This document shows positions 16,963 through 25,691 of a DNA stretch of 36,286 nucleotides, piece by piece. The stretch covers positions 1-36,286 of the forward strand of contig CAIRGO010000102.1 of NCBI GenBank assembly GCA_903878115.1. The letters run 5' to 3'. The position numbers were made by a program, and so were the translations under genes. The DNA is from Akkermansiaceae bacterium. GTDB taxonomy: Bacteria > Verrucomicrobiota > Verrucomicrobiia > Verrucomicrobiales > Akkermansiaceae. The notes beneath the pieces are model-generated. The model had not been told where the DNA came from, made no database searches, and saw nothing but the letters and a program-made list of their open reading frames with translations. Position 1 is the stretch's first letter, and each line of letters starts with the position of its first letter.

Positions 16963-17028
16963 TACAAATTTGTGATGTATTCGACCATGCATTTTTCAAG
17001 ATGCTCCCTGTGGTGATAATTGTTGGCG

Positions 17029-18501
17029 CTATTTTAGGTTGTCGTTTATAAACTTTGCGACCGTCTCTGCTGTGATCGCGAAGTTGAGTTTATCGATTTC
17101 TACATCGCTAAGGCCATACGTCAACATGCCTACAAATTGTCCCGTTTGATCCACCACAGGTCCTCCGCTATTTCCTTGATTCGCAGTGATGTCTAATTGA
17201 TATACTGGATGCCCTTTCAATTCTTGATCGATTTTTGTGATCGATCCAAAGTTCATTGCGGCAGTATTCGTATCGGCGGGAAAACCGATCAAAGTAACAG
17301 GCAGGTCGAGAGTGGTTTTTTGACTACGGAATCCAATGATGAAGTGCTCATTGAAATCGATTTTGATGATCGCTAAATCATACTCGGGAGAAGTGGCGAT
17401 GATTTTAGCTTTGAAGGAACTCCCGTCATCCAATGTAACGTTCAGGCTATTTTTCTTTTCCACGAGATGACGATTTGTCAAAATGTATCCTCCTTTTTTG
17501 AAGAAAAATCCAGTGCCGTGATCGTTTTCATGAGAAATTCGAACACAGCTCGGTGCGATTTTTGCAAGAATTTCATCTTGTCGCAAAACTTTAAATTGAT
17601 CAGTCGGAATGAAGGGGTTGCTTCGAATCTCTATCGCTTTTTCATTGTTGCCCGCCATTTCGTAATATTCTAATGCGGACCCAAAGAGCTTGAGTTCTTC
17701 TAATTTCACGGCAAGCAGATTGGCGCATCTTTTTTTAGATTCTTCTAAATGAGCTTTGGTATAGAGTCGAATCGCTTCTTCGTATTGTTGCGAACTCTCT
17801 GCATTTTTTGCAGCTTCTAGCCAATCGACTCGTGATCGAATAAAAGTGTTCAATGAGACAATTTTTTCACGCGTTAACATTGGGCGATATGCGTCTTTAG
17901 GAAGAGACCGCTCATTGATGCTCAGCATTGTGTTCGCTAGAATAGAAACGACATTATAATCTTTTTTATTGTGATAAATGAGAATCATCGCATCGGCATC
18001 ACGCAATTGCCGAATCAAATTTTCACGTGCATCGTTCAACTCGGCGGTGGCTTTTTTTCTGACTGCCTCAGCTTTCATGGATGAGTCTTTTGCGGCTGCT
18101 CTGTTAATGGTGCCAAAAGCATTGGGGCTAAGCCATTCTCTGGCATGTTTCTCATGTGTTTTGGCCTCAGTTTCCGCTTTCTGTTGATCTATGACTTTAG
18201 TCGCTACATTAAACTCAGCCGAGTAGGTATTTTTTATGATTCTACTCATCGCTTGAATCGCGACTTTCTCCGCCCCATTTTTGCTGTCGGCTAACTTTTC
18301 CAAATTTGATAAGACAAGCTTTGCTGACTCGATGTCAGGTAGAATGAGTGGAGATAAGGTTTTTGATAGTTCGGAGGACGTCGATGGTTCCTGTCCTTCT
18401 GTGACGCCGAAGTTCATGAGTGCGATCACGATGCAAGCGCGTGCTGAGCGCAATGCACAGAATAAGGCAATCTGGCCTTTTTGGCGAATACCTATCGTCA
18501 T
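17029..18501 (-). CDS. trypsin-like (S1C/DegP-type) serine protease with TPR-like N-terminal region
   Basis: A 490-residue protein. The C-terminal half is a trypsin-like domain with the full triad: H345 (ILTNRHLVE), D375 (DLAIIKI) and S445 (TANQGNSGGPVV). No PDZ domain follows, so this is not a full DegP. The middle (about 60-300) is helical and charged, with a TPR-like stretch AAKNAESSQQYEEAIRLYTK and SALEYYEMAGNNEKAIEIR. The first residues, MTIGIRQKGQIALFCALR, match the VapB N-terminus (SQKGQIVLPSAVR) because the start region is a duplicated vapB 5' end. The segment RSARACIVIALMNFGVTEGQ could be what remains of its own signal peptide, with a TTG at 18453 as an alternative start. A periplasmic role would require that. 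It lies just upstream of vapBC on the same strand. Confidence 0.88.
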   Translation of the reverse strand: MTIGIRQKGQIALFCALRSARACIVIALMNFGVTEGQEPSTSSELSKTLSPLILPDIESAKLVLSNLEKLADSKNGAEKVAIQAMSRIIKNTYSAEFNVATKVIDQQKAETEAKTHEKHAREWLSPNAFGTINRAAAKDSSMKAEAVRKKATAELNDARENLIRQLRDADAMILIYHNKKDYNVVSILANTMLSINERSLPKDAYRPMLTREKIVSLNTFIRSRVDWLEAAKNAESSQQYEEAIRLYTKAHLEESKKRCANLLAVKLEELKLFGSALEYYEMAGNNEKAIEIRSNPFIPTDQFKVLRQDEILAKIAPSCVRISHENDHGTGFFFKKGGYILTNRHLVEKKNSLNVTLDDGSSFKAKIIATSPEYDLAIIKIDFNEHFIIGFRSQKTTLDLPVTLIGFPADTNTAAMNFGSITKIDQELKGHPVYQLDITANQGNSGGPVVDQTGQFVGMLTYGLSDVEIDKLNFAITAETVAKFINDNLK

Positions 18502-18559
18502 CGTAGGGAAATCTTACACTGCTTCAGAAAACATGCCAATGTGAATTTGTGGTGAATTC
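18468..18559 (-). repeat. vapB 5' duplication, copy B (captured by protease gene)
   Basis: Gapless 92-nt relative of 16891-16982. In this copy the ATG at 18501 starts the protease, the promoter is kept, and the first codons still read MT---RQKGQI. The operator-like element is GTAGGG-AAA-TCTTAC (18503-18517), so one arm carries two changes and symmetry is lost. Confidence 0.85.
18511..18539 (-). promoter_or_regulatory. protease promoter derived from vapB promoter
   Basis: On the minus strand TTGGCA (18534-18539, 5 of 6), a 17-nt spacer, TAAGAT (18511-18516, 4 of 6), then 9 nt to the ATG at 18501. Its -35 is closer to consensus than in the vapB copy. Leaderless geometry is kept. Confidence 0.55.
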
Positions 18560-18599
18560 TTAGTCCTTGGATATAATTTTTTCAGCGTCCGCCCAACGA

Positions 18600-21500
18600 T
18601 TATTTTTGGATCGTGAAATCTGGTGAAGTAGTGATCAGATGAATGATGGCTCTTAGGCGGTCACGGCGCTGGATTTCGGTCGCCGCTCCTGTTGTATAGC
18701 TGAGGGTTGTCACATAGTTACTGATAATGGCTTTTGCTTGGCTTGATAGTTGCCCTGAAGTCAACAGTGTTGATAGTTCATCAATCAATGCGCTTATATT
18801 TGCATTGTCCGTCCATGGCACGGTCGTGCTAGGACGATTGCCTAACCATTTGGTGAAATCCAATGCCAATGTTCCATTTCCGCTGCGGAAGCTGGAGATG
18901 GGGCTATTGCCGCTTGGTTTGAAAATCCCCTCATAGATGAAATTCGATTGACGAATCACATTCGTATCAGAGCTCAACTGGAATTCAGGAGTCACCATTT
19001 TGTTGGTCGCTAGGGTTCCTGGAAATTGATAGTCTGGCATATAAAAATTAAACACCGTAGGCGAGCGCAGCGGCGTCTGACCCAAGTCAGTCTCGGTATC
19101 ACCAACGGCATAATTACTATAAGCCGTGGAGGCATTTCCAGAAAACGAGAGGATCGGATTTTGCGGACTCATGACGATGGTTCCTGAGCGACTGGACGTT
19201 AACGCGCCTGCACTGTTTGTAATGGTTAGATTTGTGTCATCCACTACCGTGACGGGGTAGAGTCCACTCGTGGGGCTGGTAGTCTGTCCACTGACTGGAG
19301 TGAAACTAAAATACGCCATATCGCCTGAGATCAGATGGTGATTTGTTGCGCAGGTAATGGCGACCGTAGCATTGGTCGCCGCCATGCTATAACCGCCGCT
19401 ATGTTTTACACCTATGGCTGATTGATTTGATAGTGTCGCGGCGCTATCTACAGTGAAGGTAAATACAGTACTGCTGACATAAGTTATTGGATAGAGGCGA
19501 TTGGCATATCCTCCTGTGAGGAATTTGATAAAAACTTGATGTCCTGTGCTCAGTCCATGGGTGCCAGTGACCATGGTTGCGGTTACGGTAGTTCCACTCT
19601 GTGTGTAAGTCAGCGGTAGTACTTCTTTCACGCGGACTGAAAACCCAGTAGTTGTGACGGGTATGCTGCTTGTGATCGAATACACTCCTCCCGTGGCGGG
19701 GCTAGGAGATCCAGAGGTGACATTAATGAGTATGGGATTACCACTAACTAGAGAATGCGGCGTTGTTGTTGTAAACGTAATGAAGCCATCGTTTTGTTGA
19801 TAGCTAGCGGTGAGTGGCGCTGTGGGCAGGAAAGCACGGGCGATCGCTGAGATGCGTAGCAACGGTTCTTTTTGTTTTCCAAAACGTTGCTGATTCACGA
19901 TGGCTGGTGAGCGTGCTTCATAATCGAGTAGGATCGCTTTGATGATTGCTTTCATGTCCCCACGAACGCCACTGCCATTGTTTTCAAAAGCTTTTACCAC
20001 GCGATAAACGTAGGCATTGCTTGGCGTGCTCGTTACGAGACGTTGGATCAATTGTCTGCAAACGAAAGGACCGAGGTTAGGGTTTTGGAAAATTGAATCG
20101 TGCGTTGCATCCATTTCTTGCGCTGCGAGATTTTGAAATTCATCATCGGTGCGAACAGTGGTGTTAGAGGCATAGTTTGTGTTGGCATTAAGCGGAACGA
20201 CAACATTCGTGCTAGTGGTGATTTTTGGCAAGCCAGGCAATACCACATTATTTAGTAAACGTTTCGGTCCAATATCATGTCGATCAGGCACCTCGCGCAT
20301 CGGATTGAGCCAATCGCTGCTCGGCGACCAATTCACAGGCTTGAATCCGCCCACATCAGCTTGATTGTAATTCCAACCAGTGAATGCGTGGGCAAATCCC
20401 ATGATTTCTTCTTGTTGATAGGTGGGGATCGGTTGGTCTTGCGAATTCAGCATGAGTGAGCCGTCTGGGTGCAGACGATAGAGACCAATGCTAAAAAGTT
20501 GCAAAATTTCTCGCGCATAGTTTTCGTTAGGAATACGACCACTGGCTTTGTCGGGTCGCTCATTTTTTAACATATCAAGGTAACGTCCCATGGTGGGGTG
20601 AAGGCTTACGTCTTTTAACAAATCGCGGACGTTGCCAAAGGCGCGATCGAGCATCATGTCGTAATAATCTGAGAGAGCATCGGCTTTGTCATCGAGCGTG
20701 CCAGCTTCTGAAGCGACAAAAATTTGTGAGAGCGCGAAAGCAACACGTTGCCGCAATTGGTCAGGACCAGTGACTGATTGTTTCCACCAGGCATTGAACA
20801 ACTGGCTTCCCGAGTAGGTCGGGTTGTTAGGATTGGTAATGTTGCGCGACGCGAAAACTTCACTGTAAAGAGAGCTTTTTGGAATGGTGAATTGTTGGTC
20901 AACCCATCCGCTGTAGCCGAGTGCGCCCACGGATGTAATCTCTGCCTCGGTGGTGCCATAAGTAGCCTGCGTGAGAAAACGAGACGCAGCATTCCGATCT
21001 GTGTGATCAGAAGTCCATGCTGGTGGATTGGCGGGGACGGTGAATACTTTTGATCCAACTTGTGGGCGCATGGTGCCAGAAATTTCACCACCGGGATAAT
21101 TGGCCGAGTGAATATTGATGTAGGCTTGACCATTTTTGATGACGTTCTTGATATCTTCAATCGAGATGGCACCAGCGGGCACAAATGTCCACAGATAGGA
21201 TCCATCTGCTTGAGGAGTGCTGGTATCAATGTCATAAATGATCGCACCGCCATGGGCCGAAGAGTGAATATGCGCACCCGTTTTGGGGGCTGTTAGATTG
21301 GCATAGACGAAGCGTAATGTTGCTTCGGTTTCTGCTTCATTCACTTGCAAGGTGGCGTTGCCGTAGCCACCAGTGAGATTCGCCCCTTGTGCAGAAATTT
21401 GAGCGGTAAAAAGGGTTCCCGTCGTCTCGGTATTGACGATATTGATCCATGGCGATAAGGCGAAAGAAGGAATTACGGCAGAGGGAACTGTGATTGCCAT

Positions 21501-23603
21501 CGGGTCAGTTGTTCCTTGCGATGGTAGTAGCCAGCCTACGGCTAGATGTGCATCGTCGGTTTGATTGATGGTGCGAGCTTCCCAGTAATATCGCTGTCCA
21601 GCCTCGAGCCATAATATTGGAGATTTTGCTCCATTGGACCAAGATTTCACCGTGGTGCTGGTCGAAAGAGTAGCTCGAGAAAAAAGATTGATCGTTTCAT
21701 TATCGTTAGAGATGAGTAATTCGGCAGTATCATCACCGGTGATCCAAAAACGATACATTCCGGTTTCTGGTGCCGTCATGTAACCGCGAAGTCGTTGCGC
21801 TCCATTTGCCAACTGGGACAAGGGAATCTCTGTGGTGGGTAAGGTGCTGGAGCTACTTGCATTACTCGACCAATCAAAATTTCCGACTGTAGCAGTGGGG
21901 GAAATGTTATTCCATGTTTCGTGGGTGATGGCAGCTCCCGTTGCAACGATGTCCAATTGCAACATCGCGCTGCCCATGCCGTAGATATTCGTGGCGGTCA
22001 CGGGAATCAACCAGCTCCCTGCCGTCGTTGTAGGACCACTGAGCAGTCCGCTTGTTGCATTGATGTTCCATCCAGCGGGTAAACCACTGGCAGAGAAAGA
22101 TGTCGGGTTGCCACTTGCGGTTAGTTGCCAAGATTGCGTGCCGCTATTTTGCAAAAGAATTTTTGAAGCAGAACCAATCAACTGAGGTGGCGTCTGCGGA
22201 AACATGCGGGCTGTGGGAATGACCTGTTTCGTAAGACTAGCCGCTTGCCACGATAGGATGCATTTTGCGTCGCCAGTAGTTTCATACTGTTCTAACACAA
22301 TTGGCACTCGTTTGCCGCCGACGAGATCGATGAGGCCGGTATAGGCTTTTGATGTTACGGTGCTTCCGCTACCCGGCCAGTTATTAATGATCAATTGACC
22401 ATTGACCCACAGTCTACCACCGAGGTTGCAATCAACCTCAAACGTGTAGGTCTGGGAAAATTCGGGTAAAATTTCTCCGCTCCAACGACTGGAGAAATAA
22501 TCGACATTCACACCAGCAGCAGGGGAGTTCACTCCTTGGACACTGGCACTGGGCCACGTGTAGTTGATTGTGGCATCGGTCCGCGAGACGATACGATTGT
22601 TATATAGAGGCGGATTGGTCGTGCTAACATTTGTTTCATTAAAAAATTCCGCAAATAATCCCGTGCCATTGGCGAGAATATTATCATGGATGAGAATACC
22701 AGCGCTGGGTGAGGGGGCTACGACATAGGAGGTATCTGGAGAAATAGTTAGAACGACAGCTTCATCCGATTCAGTCATGCTATCGGCAAGCGGCGTGAGC
22801 GCAATCGTGGCATTGTTTACCCCCATGGCTAGATTGATCGAACTGGCGAGAGCATTGTGATCGCCGGCAGTGGTGGCACCGCTCTTCGCGAGTAAAACTG
22901 TTAGGCCAGCCAGACCGCCTGAGCGAGTGACCGTAAATGTTCCGGCATCTGCTGGATTCGTTCCGAGGGACTCTGAGGCATCGGCATCGGTTGCTGTGAT
23001 GCTTACATAAGAAGGCGCTTGTAAAGAATAGGTGAGGCGAGCTAGATCGGTGTCGCCGCAATGGCAGGAAGGATAACACGTGGAGTTGGCTCCACAGTTG
23101 CAGGCCCCGGGACCGTTGTGGTTCGGATCGTAGCCTACTTGAATTTCTTCCCAATCGGAGACGCCATCGTTGTCGGTATCAGTATCGAATACGCGGACGC
23201 GAAAAAATTGATGATTGCCAGTGACCGTAAGACTTCCCGATAGCATATTGCTGGTCCCTGCAGAGATCGCGCCGACGTCTTGCCAATTACTAGCGCTCAG
23301 ATCAGTACTGCATTCTACTTGGTAACGTTTGCCGAGAATCGATGGCCATTGCAGAGTGACAGTGTTGCCAGTGCGGACAATGCTAGTAACCTGGATGATG
23401 TCGTTTGCCTGATACGGATTGGTGCCTGCTGCGGATTCGGCCGCATTGCTTTGACCATCGCCATCACTATCCGCAACAGAGGGTATCGCAGCTCCAGGAT
23501 ACTTGAGTTGCCAGACATCGCTCATTCCGTCGGCGTTAAGATCAAGCACCGCATGAGCAATTGTGGTGAGGTAGAGAAAGAAAATAGTCAGGAAAAGCTT
23601 CAT
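18600..23603 (-). CDS. very large exported multi-domain DUF1800 protein (Calx-beta, PA14, CHRD)
   Basis: A 1667-residue secreted protein. Signal peptide at 1-18. Then come thrombospondin-3/dockerin-like Ca2+ loops (LNADGMSDVW, DSDGDGQSNAAE, DTDNDGVSDWEE), a Cys-rich linker near 168-183, and a Calx-beta-like domain (about 195-310). A PA14 domain follows (about 312-465, GLFAEFFNETN and SRWSGEILPEFSQTYTF), then an Ig-like segment and a second PA14-like region (about 555-715, LRGYMTAPETGMYRFWITGD). A CHRD domain (about 721-865, TGAHIHSSAHGG) precedes DUF1800 from about 868 to the end, with NENYAREILQLFSIGLYRL. Inside DUF1800, at about 1263-1478, sit roughly three beta-rich repeats not part of the usual domain. 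No DUF1501 partner is adjacent, unlike the smaller DUF1800 gene. PA14 domains suggest carbohydrate binding. Confidence 0.9.
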   Translation of the reverse strand: MKLFLTIFFLYLTTIAHAVLDLNADGMSDVWQLKYPGAAIPSVADSDGDGQSNAAESAAGTNPYQANDIIQVTSIVRTGNTVTLQWPSILGKRYQVECSTDLSASNWQDVGAISAGTSNMLSGSLTVTGNHQFFRVRVFDTDTDNDGVSDWEEIQVGYDPNHNGPGACNCGANSTCYPSCHCGDTDLARLTYSLQAPSYVSITATDADASESLGTNPADAGTFTVTRSGGLAGLTVLLAKSGATTAGDHNALASSINLAMGVNNATIALTPLADSMTESDEAVVLTISPDTSYVVAPSPSAGILIHDNILANGTGLFAEFFNETNVSTTNPPLYNNRIVSRTDATINYTWPSASVQGVNSPAAGVNVDYFSSRWSGEILPEFSQTYTFEVDCNLGGRLWVNGQLIINNWPGSGSTVTSKAYTGLIDLVGGKRVPIVLEQYETTGDAKCILSWQAASLTKQVIPTARMFPQTPPQLIGSASKILLQNSGTQSWQLTASGNPTSFSASGLPAGWNINATSGLLSGPTTTAGSWLIPVTATNIYGMGSAMLQLDIVATGAAITHETWNNISPTATVGNFDWSSNASSSSTLPTTEIPLSQLANGAQRLRGYMTAPETGMYRFWITGDDTAELLISNDNETINLFSRATLSTSTTVKSWSNGAKSPILWLEAGQRYYWEARTINQTDDAHLAVGWLLPSQGTTDPMAITVPSAVIPSFALSPWINIVNTETTGTLFTAQISAQGANLTGGYGNATLQVNEAETEATLRFVYANLTAPKTGAHIHSSAHGGAIIYDIDTSTPQADGSYLWTFVPAGAISIEDIKNVIKNGQAYINIHSANYPGGEISGTMRPQVGSKVFTVPANPPAWTSDHTDRNAASRFLTQATYGTTEAEITSVGALGYSGWVDQQFTIPKSSLYSEVFASRNITNPNNPTYSGSQLFNAWWKQSVTGPDQLRQRVAFALSQIFVASEAGTLDDKADALSDYYDMMLDRAFGNVRDLLKDVSLHPTMGRYLDMLKNERPDKASGRIPNENYAREILQLFSIGLYRLHPDGSLMLNSQDQPIPTYQQEEIMGFAHAFTGWNYNQADVGGFKPVNWSPSSDWLNPMREVPDRHDIGPKRLLNNVVLPGLPKITTSTNVVVPLNANTNYASNTTVRTDDEFQNLAAQEMDATHDSIFQNPNLGPFVCRQLIQRLVTSTPSNAYVYRVVKAFENNGSGVRGDMKAIIKAILLDYEARSPAIVNQQRFGKQKEPLLRISAIARAFLPTAPLTASYQQNDGFITFTTTTPHSLVSGNPILINVTSGSPSPATGGVYSITSSIPVTTTGFSVRVKEVLPLTYTQSGTTVTATMVTGTHGLSTGHQVFIKFLTGGYANRLYPITYVSSTVFTFTVDSAATLSNQSAIGVKHSGGYSMAATNATVAITCATNHHLISGDMAYFSFTPVSGQTTSPTSGLYPVTVVDDTNLTITNSAGALTSSRSGTIVMSPQNPILSFSGNASTAYSNYAVGDTETDLGQTPLRSPTVFNFYMPDYQFPGTLATNKMVTPEFQLSSDTNVIRQSNFIYEGIFKPSGNSPISSFRSGNGTLALDFTKWLGNRPSTTVPWTDNANISALIDELSTLLTSGQLSSQAKAIISNYVTTLSYTTGAATEIQRRDRLRAIIHLITTSPDFTIQK

Positions 23604-23696
23604 GCAAACGGGTTTAGTTTATGAGCACACCATGGATGATATTCGTAAAAATGCCAGCAAAATTTATTTTTTTGGCGAGATGTTCTCGAATATTAC

Positions 23697-23725
23697 TTGC
23701 CGATAATCTGCGCATTTATTATCAT
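23697..23725 (+). promoter_or_regulatory. promoter of the DUF1802 gene, leaderless geometry
   Basis: TTGCCG (23697-23702, 4 of 6), an exact 17-nt spacer, TATCAT (23720-23725, 5 of 6), then 6 nt to the GTG at 23732. Transcription would start at the start codon. This decides the start over the upstream in-frame ATG at 23621. Confidence 0.55.
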
Positions 23726-23731
23726 GGGCAT

Positions 23732-24274
23732 GTGGAAAAATCAGTGGGCTTTAAAGAATGGCAGGTGGTTTGTGACGCTCTTGCCAGCGGTAGGCAAACG
23801 GTCATCATGCGCAAAGGAGGCATTCATGAAGGTCGCGAGGGATTTTCCTTTGCTCATGAAAACTTTTTTCTCTTTCCCACAAGGTTTCACGCCACCGGAG
23901 AGCAGGTGAAATCGGTAGAATCGGTGACGGTTTCACCAGAGTGGCAGACTGGCGAAAATGTTGCCATTACCCATTACTGCGAAGCAGCATGGGCGCGAAC
24001 ACTAACGGATTGGGATGAAGTCTTAGCATGGGCTCCTCACCATATTTATAGTGATCAAACCGTACGCGACCGTTTTGATTGGGAAGGGAAGGGGATGAGC
24101 AGCGGCAGCATACATATCGCAAAAGTGCGCGTGTCTCGCTTGCATACACCGTGGATTTTCCCCTATGAGGCGCGTTATGGTGGTTGTCGCAGTTGGGTGT
24201 CTCTTGATGAGCCACCTACGAATTGGCGCGAACTGTTAGCCATCTGCTCGCCGACAGTTATATCCTTGACTTAA
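23732..24274 (+). CDS. DUF1802 family protein
   Basis: A soluble protein of 180 residues matching DUF1802 by its start GFKEWQVVCDALASGRQTV, IMRKGGIHEGREGFSFAHE and FFLFPTRFHATGEQVK. The family is common in cyanobacteria and some PVC bacteria and has no known function. The frame is open back to an ATG at 23621, but the extra 37 residues are not part of the family, and a good promoter sits inside that extension with its predicted transcription start on the GTG at 23732. It is divergent from the giant DUF1800 gene. The C-terminal half contains WAPHHIYSDQTVRDRFDWEG, which looks conserved rather than random, and KVRVSRLHTPW. Confidence 0.82.
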   Translation: MEKSVGFKEWQVVCDALASGRQTVIMRKGGIHEGREGFSFAHENFFLFPTRFHATGEQVKSVESVTVSPEWQTGENVAITHYCEAAWARTLTDWDEVLAWAPHHIYSDQTVRDRFDWEGKGMSSGSIHIAKVRVSRLHTPWIFPYEARYGGCRSWVSLDEPPTNWRELLAICSPTVISLT

Positions 24275-24395
24275 CATAAATATTTTGATTCTTTAAGTTC
24301 GTAATGAAGACGTTTGTTGTCGTGGAAATTGTTTTCAATTTGCTAGATAAGCGTTCGAAGCCAACACCATTCAATAACGATCACCCTGCCAAGAT

Positions 24396-25682
24396 GTGAA
24401 TCTAGAAGTCCTAATCCGCTCGCCTATTTTCTCAGATCCTTTCCTCATTGTTGGGATGGGAGGTGGCGCACTTATGCTCGGATACTTGGTTACCCAATGG
24501 CTGGCGACCACTCGTCGTTATGCTTTTGAGACGAAGCGCAATCAGCTAGAGCTCACTGCCCTTGCCAAGCGGATTGAGATACTCAATTTAAAAGTTCAAG
24601 CGTCTCCCGAAGTGGCATGGAATGGATATCGTAAGTTCACTGTTGCTCGAAAGGTTGAAGAATGTGAGGACACATATTCCTATTATCTTAAGCCCCACAA
24701 CGGCAGGCCACTGCCCTCGTTCAAGCCTGGTCAATACCTCACCTTCGAAATTCAGCCGCCGGGTTTTCCAAAGGCACAAATTCGTTGTTACTCGCTCTCT
24801 GACGGTGCACTCAGCGACGATCATTACCGCGTGACAATCAAACGCTTCACGAGAGACGATGGCACTCCTGGGGTGGTTTCTTCCTATTTCTCCGATGAAG
24901 TCCGCGAAGGTGATATTCTCAATGTTAAAGCACCCTCTGGGAAATTTTATCTTGATGTCGATATCGAGCGCCCGGTAGTTTTAATCTCTGGCGGAATTGG
25001 GATTACGCCCATGCTCGCCATGGCTCGGGTGCTGACTCATATCAATGATCAGCGGGAAATTTATTTCTTTTTTGGCTGTCGCAGCGGCGTCGATCACATG
25101 TTCCGCGATGAAGTGATCGAGCTTCAAAAAAACAACCCGAACATGCGTCTGCATATTTGCTATAGCCGACCTAACGAGAGCGATGTTAAGGGCGAACATT
25201 ACAATCATCACAGTCGTGTCACCATCGATCTGATGAAGGGGGTCTTGCCTTCTAGCAATTTCGAATACTATCTCTGCGGCCCAGGTCCATTTATGGATTC
25301 TCTTGTCGCAGGACTCTACGAATGGGGTGTTCCCAAAAAAGATGTCAAGTTTGAAGCCTTCGGTCCCGCCACAGTAAAATCAGGAGCTAAGGATGGTGCT
25401 CCTAAAGCAGACACTGGCGATCAGCCGACTTTTGAAATTGAGTTTTCTCGCAGTGGAAAAAAAATCGCATGGGAGCCAGAGTCTCCGAGCTTGCATGCAT
25501 TTGCCGAGAAACATGGCATCCCTATTGATTATAGTTGCGGGGCGGGAAGTTGCGGCTCTTGCTTAGTAGCAATCAAAAAGGGTAACGTGAATTATGACAT
25601 GGAGCCTGGGCACGATGTCGATGAGGGCAGCTGTTTAACTTGCATTTGCCGCCCAGCAGGTAACCTCGTGATCGACGCCTAA
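24396..25682 (+). CDS. membrane-anchored FAD/NAD(P) ferredoxin reductase with C-terminal [2Fe-2S] ferredoxin
   Basis: A 428-residue flavoprotein moving electrons between NAD(P)H and an iron-sulfur centre. One membrane helix near residues 16-36 is followed by a short coiled stretch. The FNR-like FAD domain contains RCYSLS (130-135). The NAD-binding domain has GGIGITPM (199-206) and CGPGPFM (294-300). A plant-type [2Fe-2S] domain closes the protein with C381, C386, C389 (SCGAGSCGSC) and C416 (LTC). This order matches NqrF in reverse and resembles phthalate-dioxygenase-type reductases. The start is a GTG. It is the first gene of a three-gene module; the next gene begins 9 nt after its stop. Direction of electron flow is not determinable from sequence. 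Confidence 0.92.
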   Translation: MNLEVLIRSPIFSDPFLIVGMGGGALMLGYLVTQWLATTRRYAFETKRNQLELTALAKRIEILNLKVQASPEVAWNGYRKFTVARKVEECEDTYSYYLKPHNGRPLPSFKPGQYLTFEIQPPGFPKAQIRCYSLSDGALSDDHYRVTIKRFTRDDGTPGVVSSYFSDEVREGDILNVKAPSGKFYLDVDIERPVVLISGGIGITPMLAMARVLTHINDQREIYFFFGCRSGVDHMFRDEVIELQKNNPNMRLHICYSRPNESDVKGEHYNHHSRVTIDLMKGVLPSSNFEYYLCGPGPFMDSLVAGLYEWGVPKKDVKFEAFGPATVKSGAKDGAPKADTGDQPTFEIEFSRSGKKIAWEPESPSLHAFAEKHGIPIDYSCGAGSCGSCLVAIKKGNVNYDMEPGHDVDEGSCLTCICRPAGNLVIDA

Positions 25683-25691
25683 CATACCATC

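Larger units (their letters stand above)
16891..16982 (-). repeat. vapB 5' duplication, copy A (intact)
   Basis: This 92-nt stretch aligns without gaps to 18468-18559, with 71 identities by my count (about 77 percent). It covers the first codons of vapB, the operator palindrome and the promoter. Weaker similarity (11 of 20) extends to about 16871, then stops. Confidence 0.85.

Noticed and set aside
19150-19840. Thought of as a separate gene or phase-variable repeat tract
   Set aside because: The reading frame is continuous with DUF1800 on both sides and the nucleotide repeats are too diverged for slippage; it is an in-frame domain insertion.
23621-23731. N-terminal extension of the DUF1802 protein from the upstream ATG
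   Set aside because: The extra 37 residues are not family-like and contain the gene's own -35/-10 elements, so translation most likely starts at 23732.
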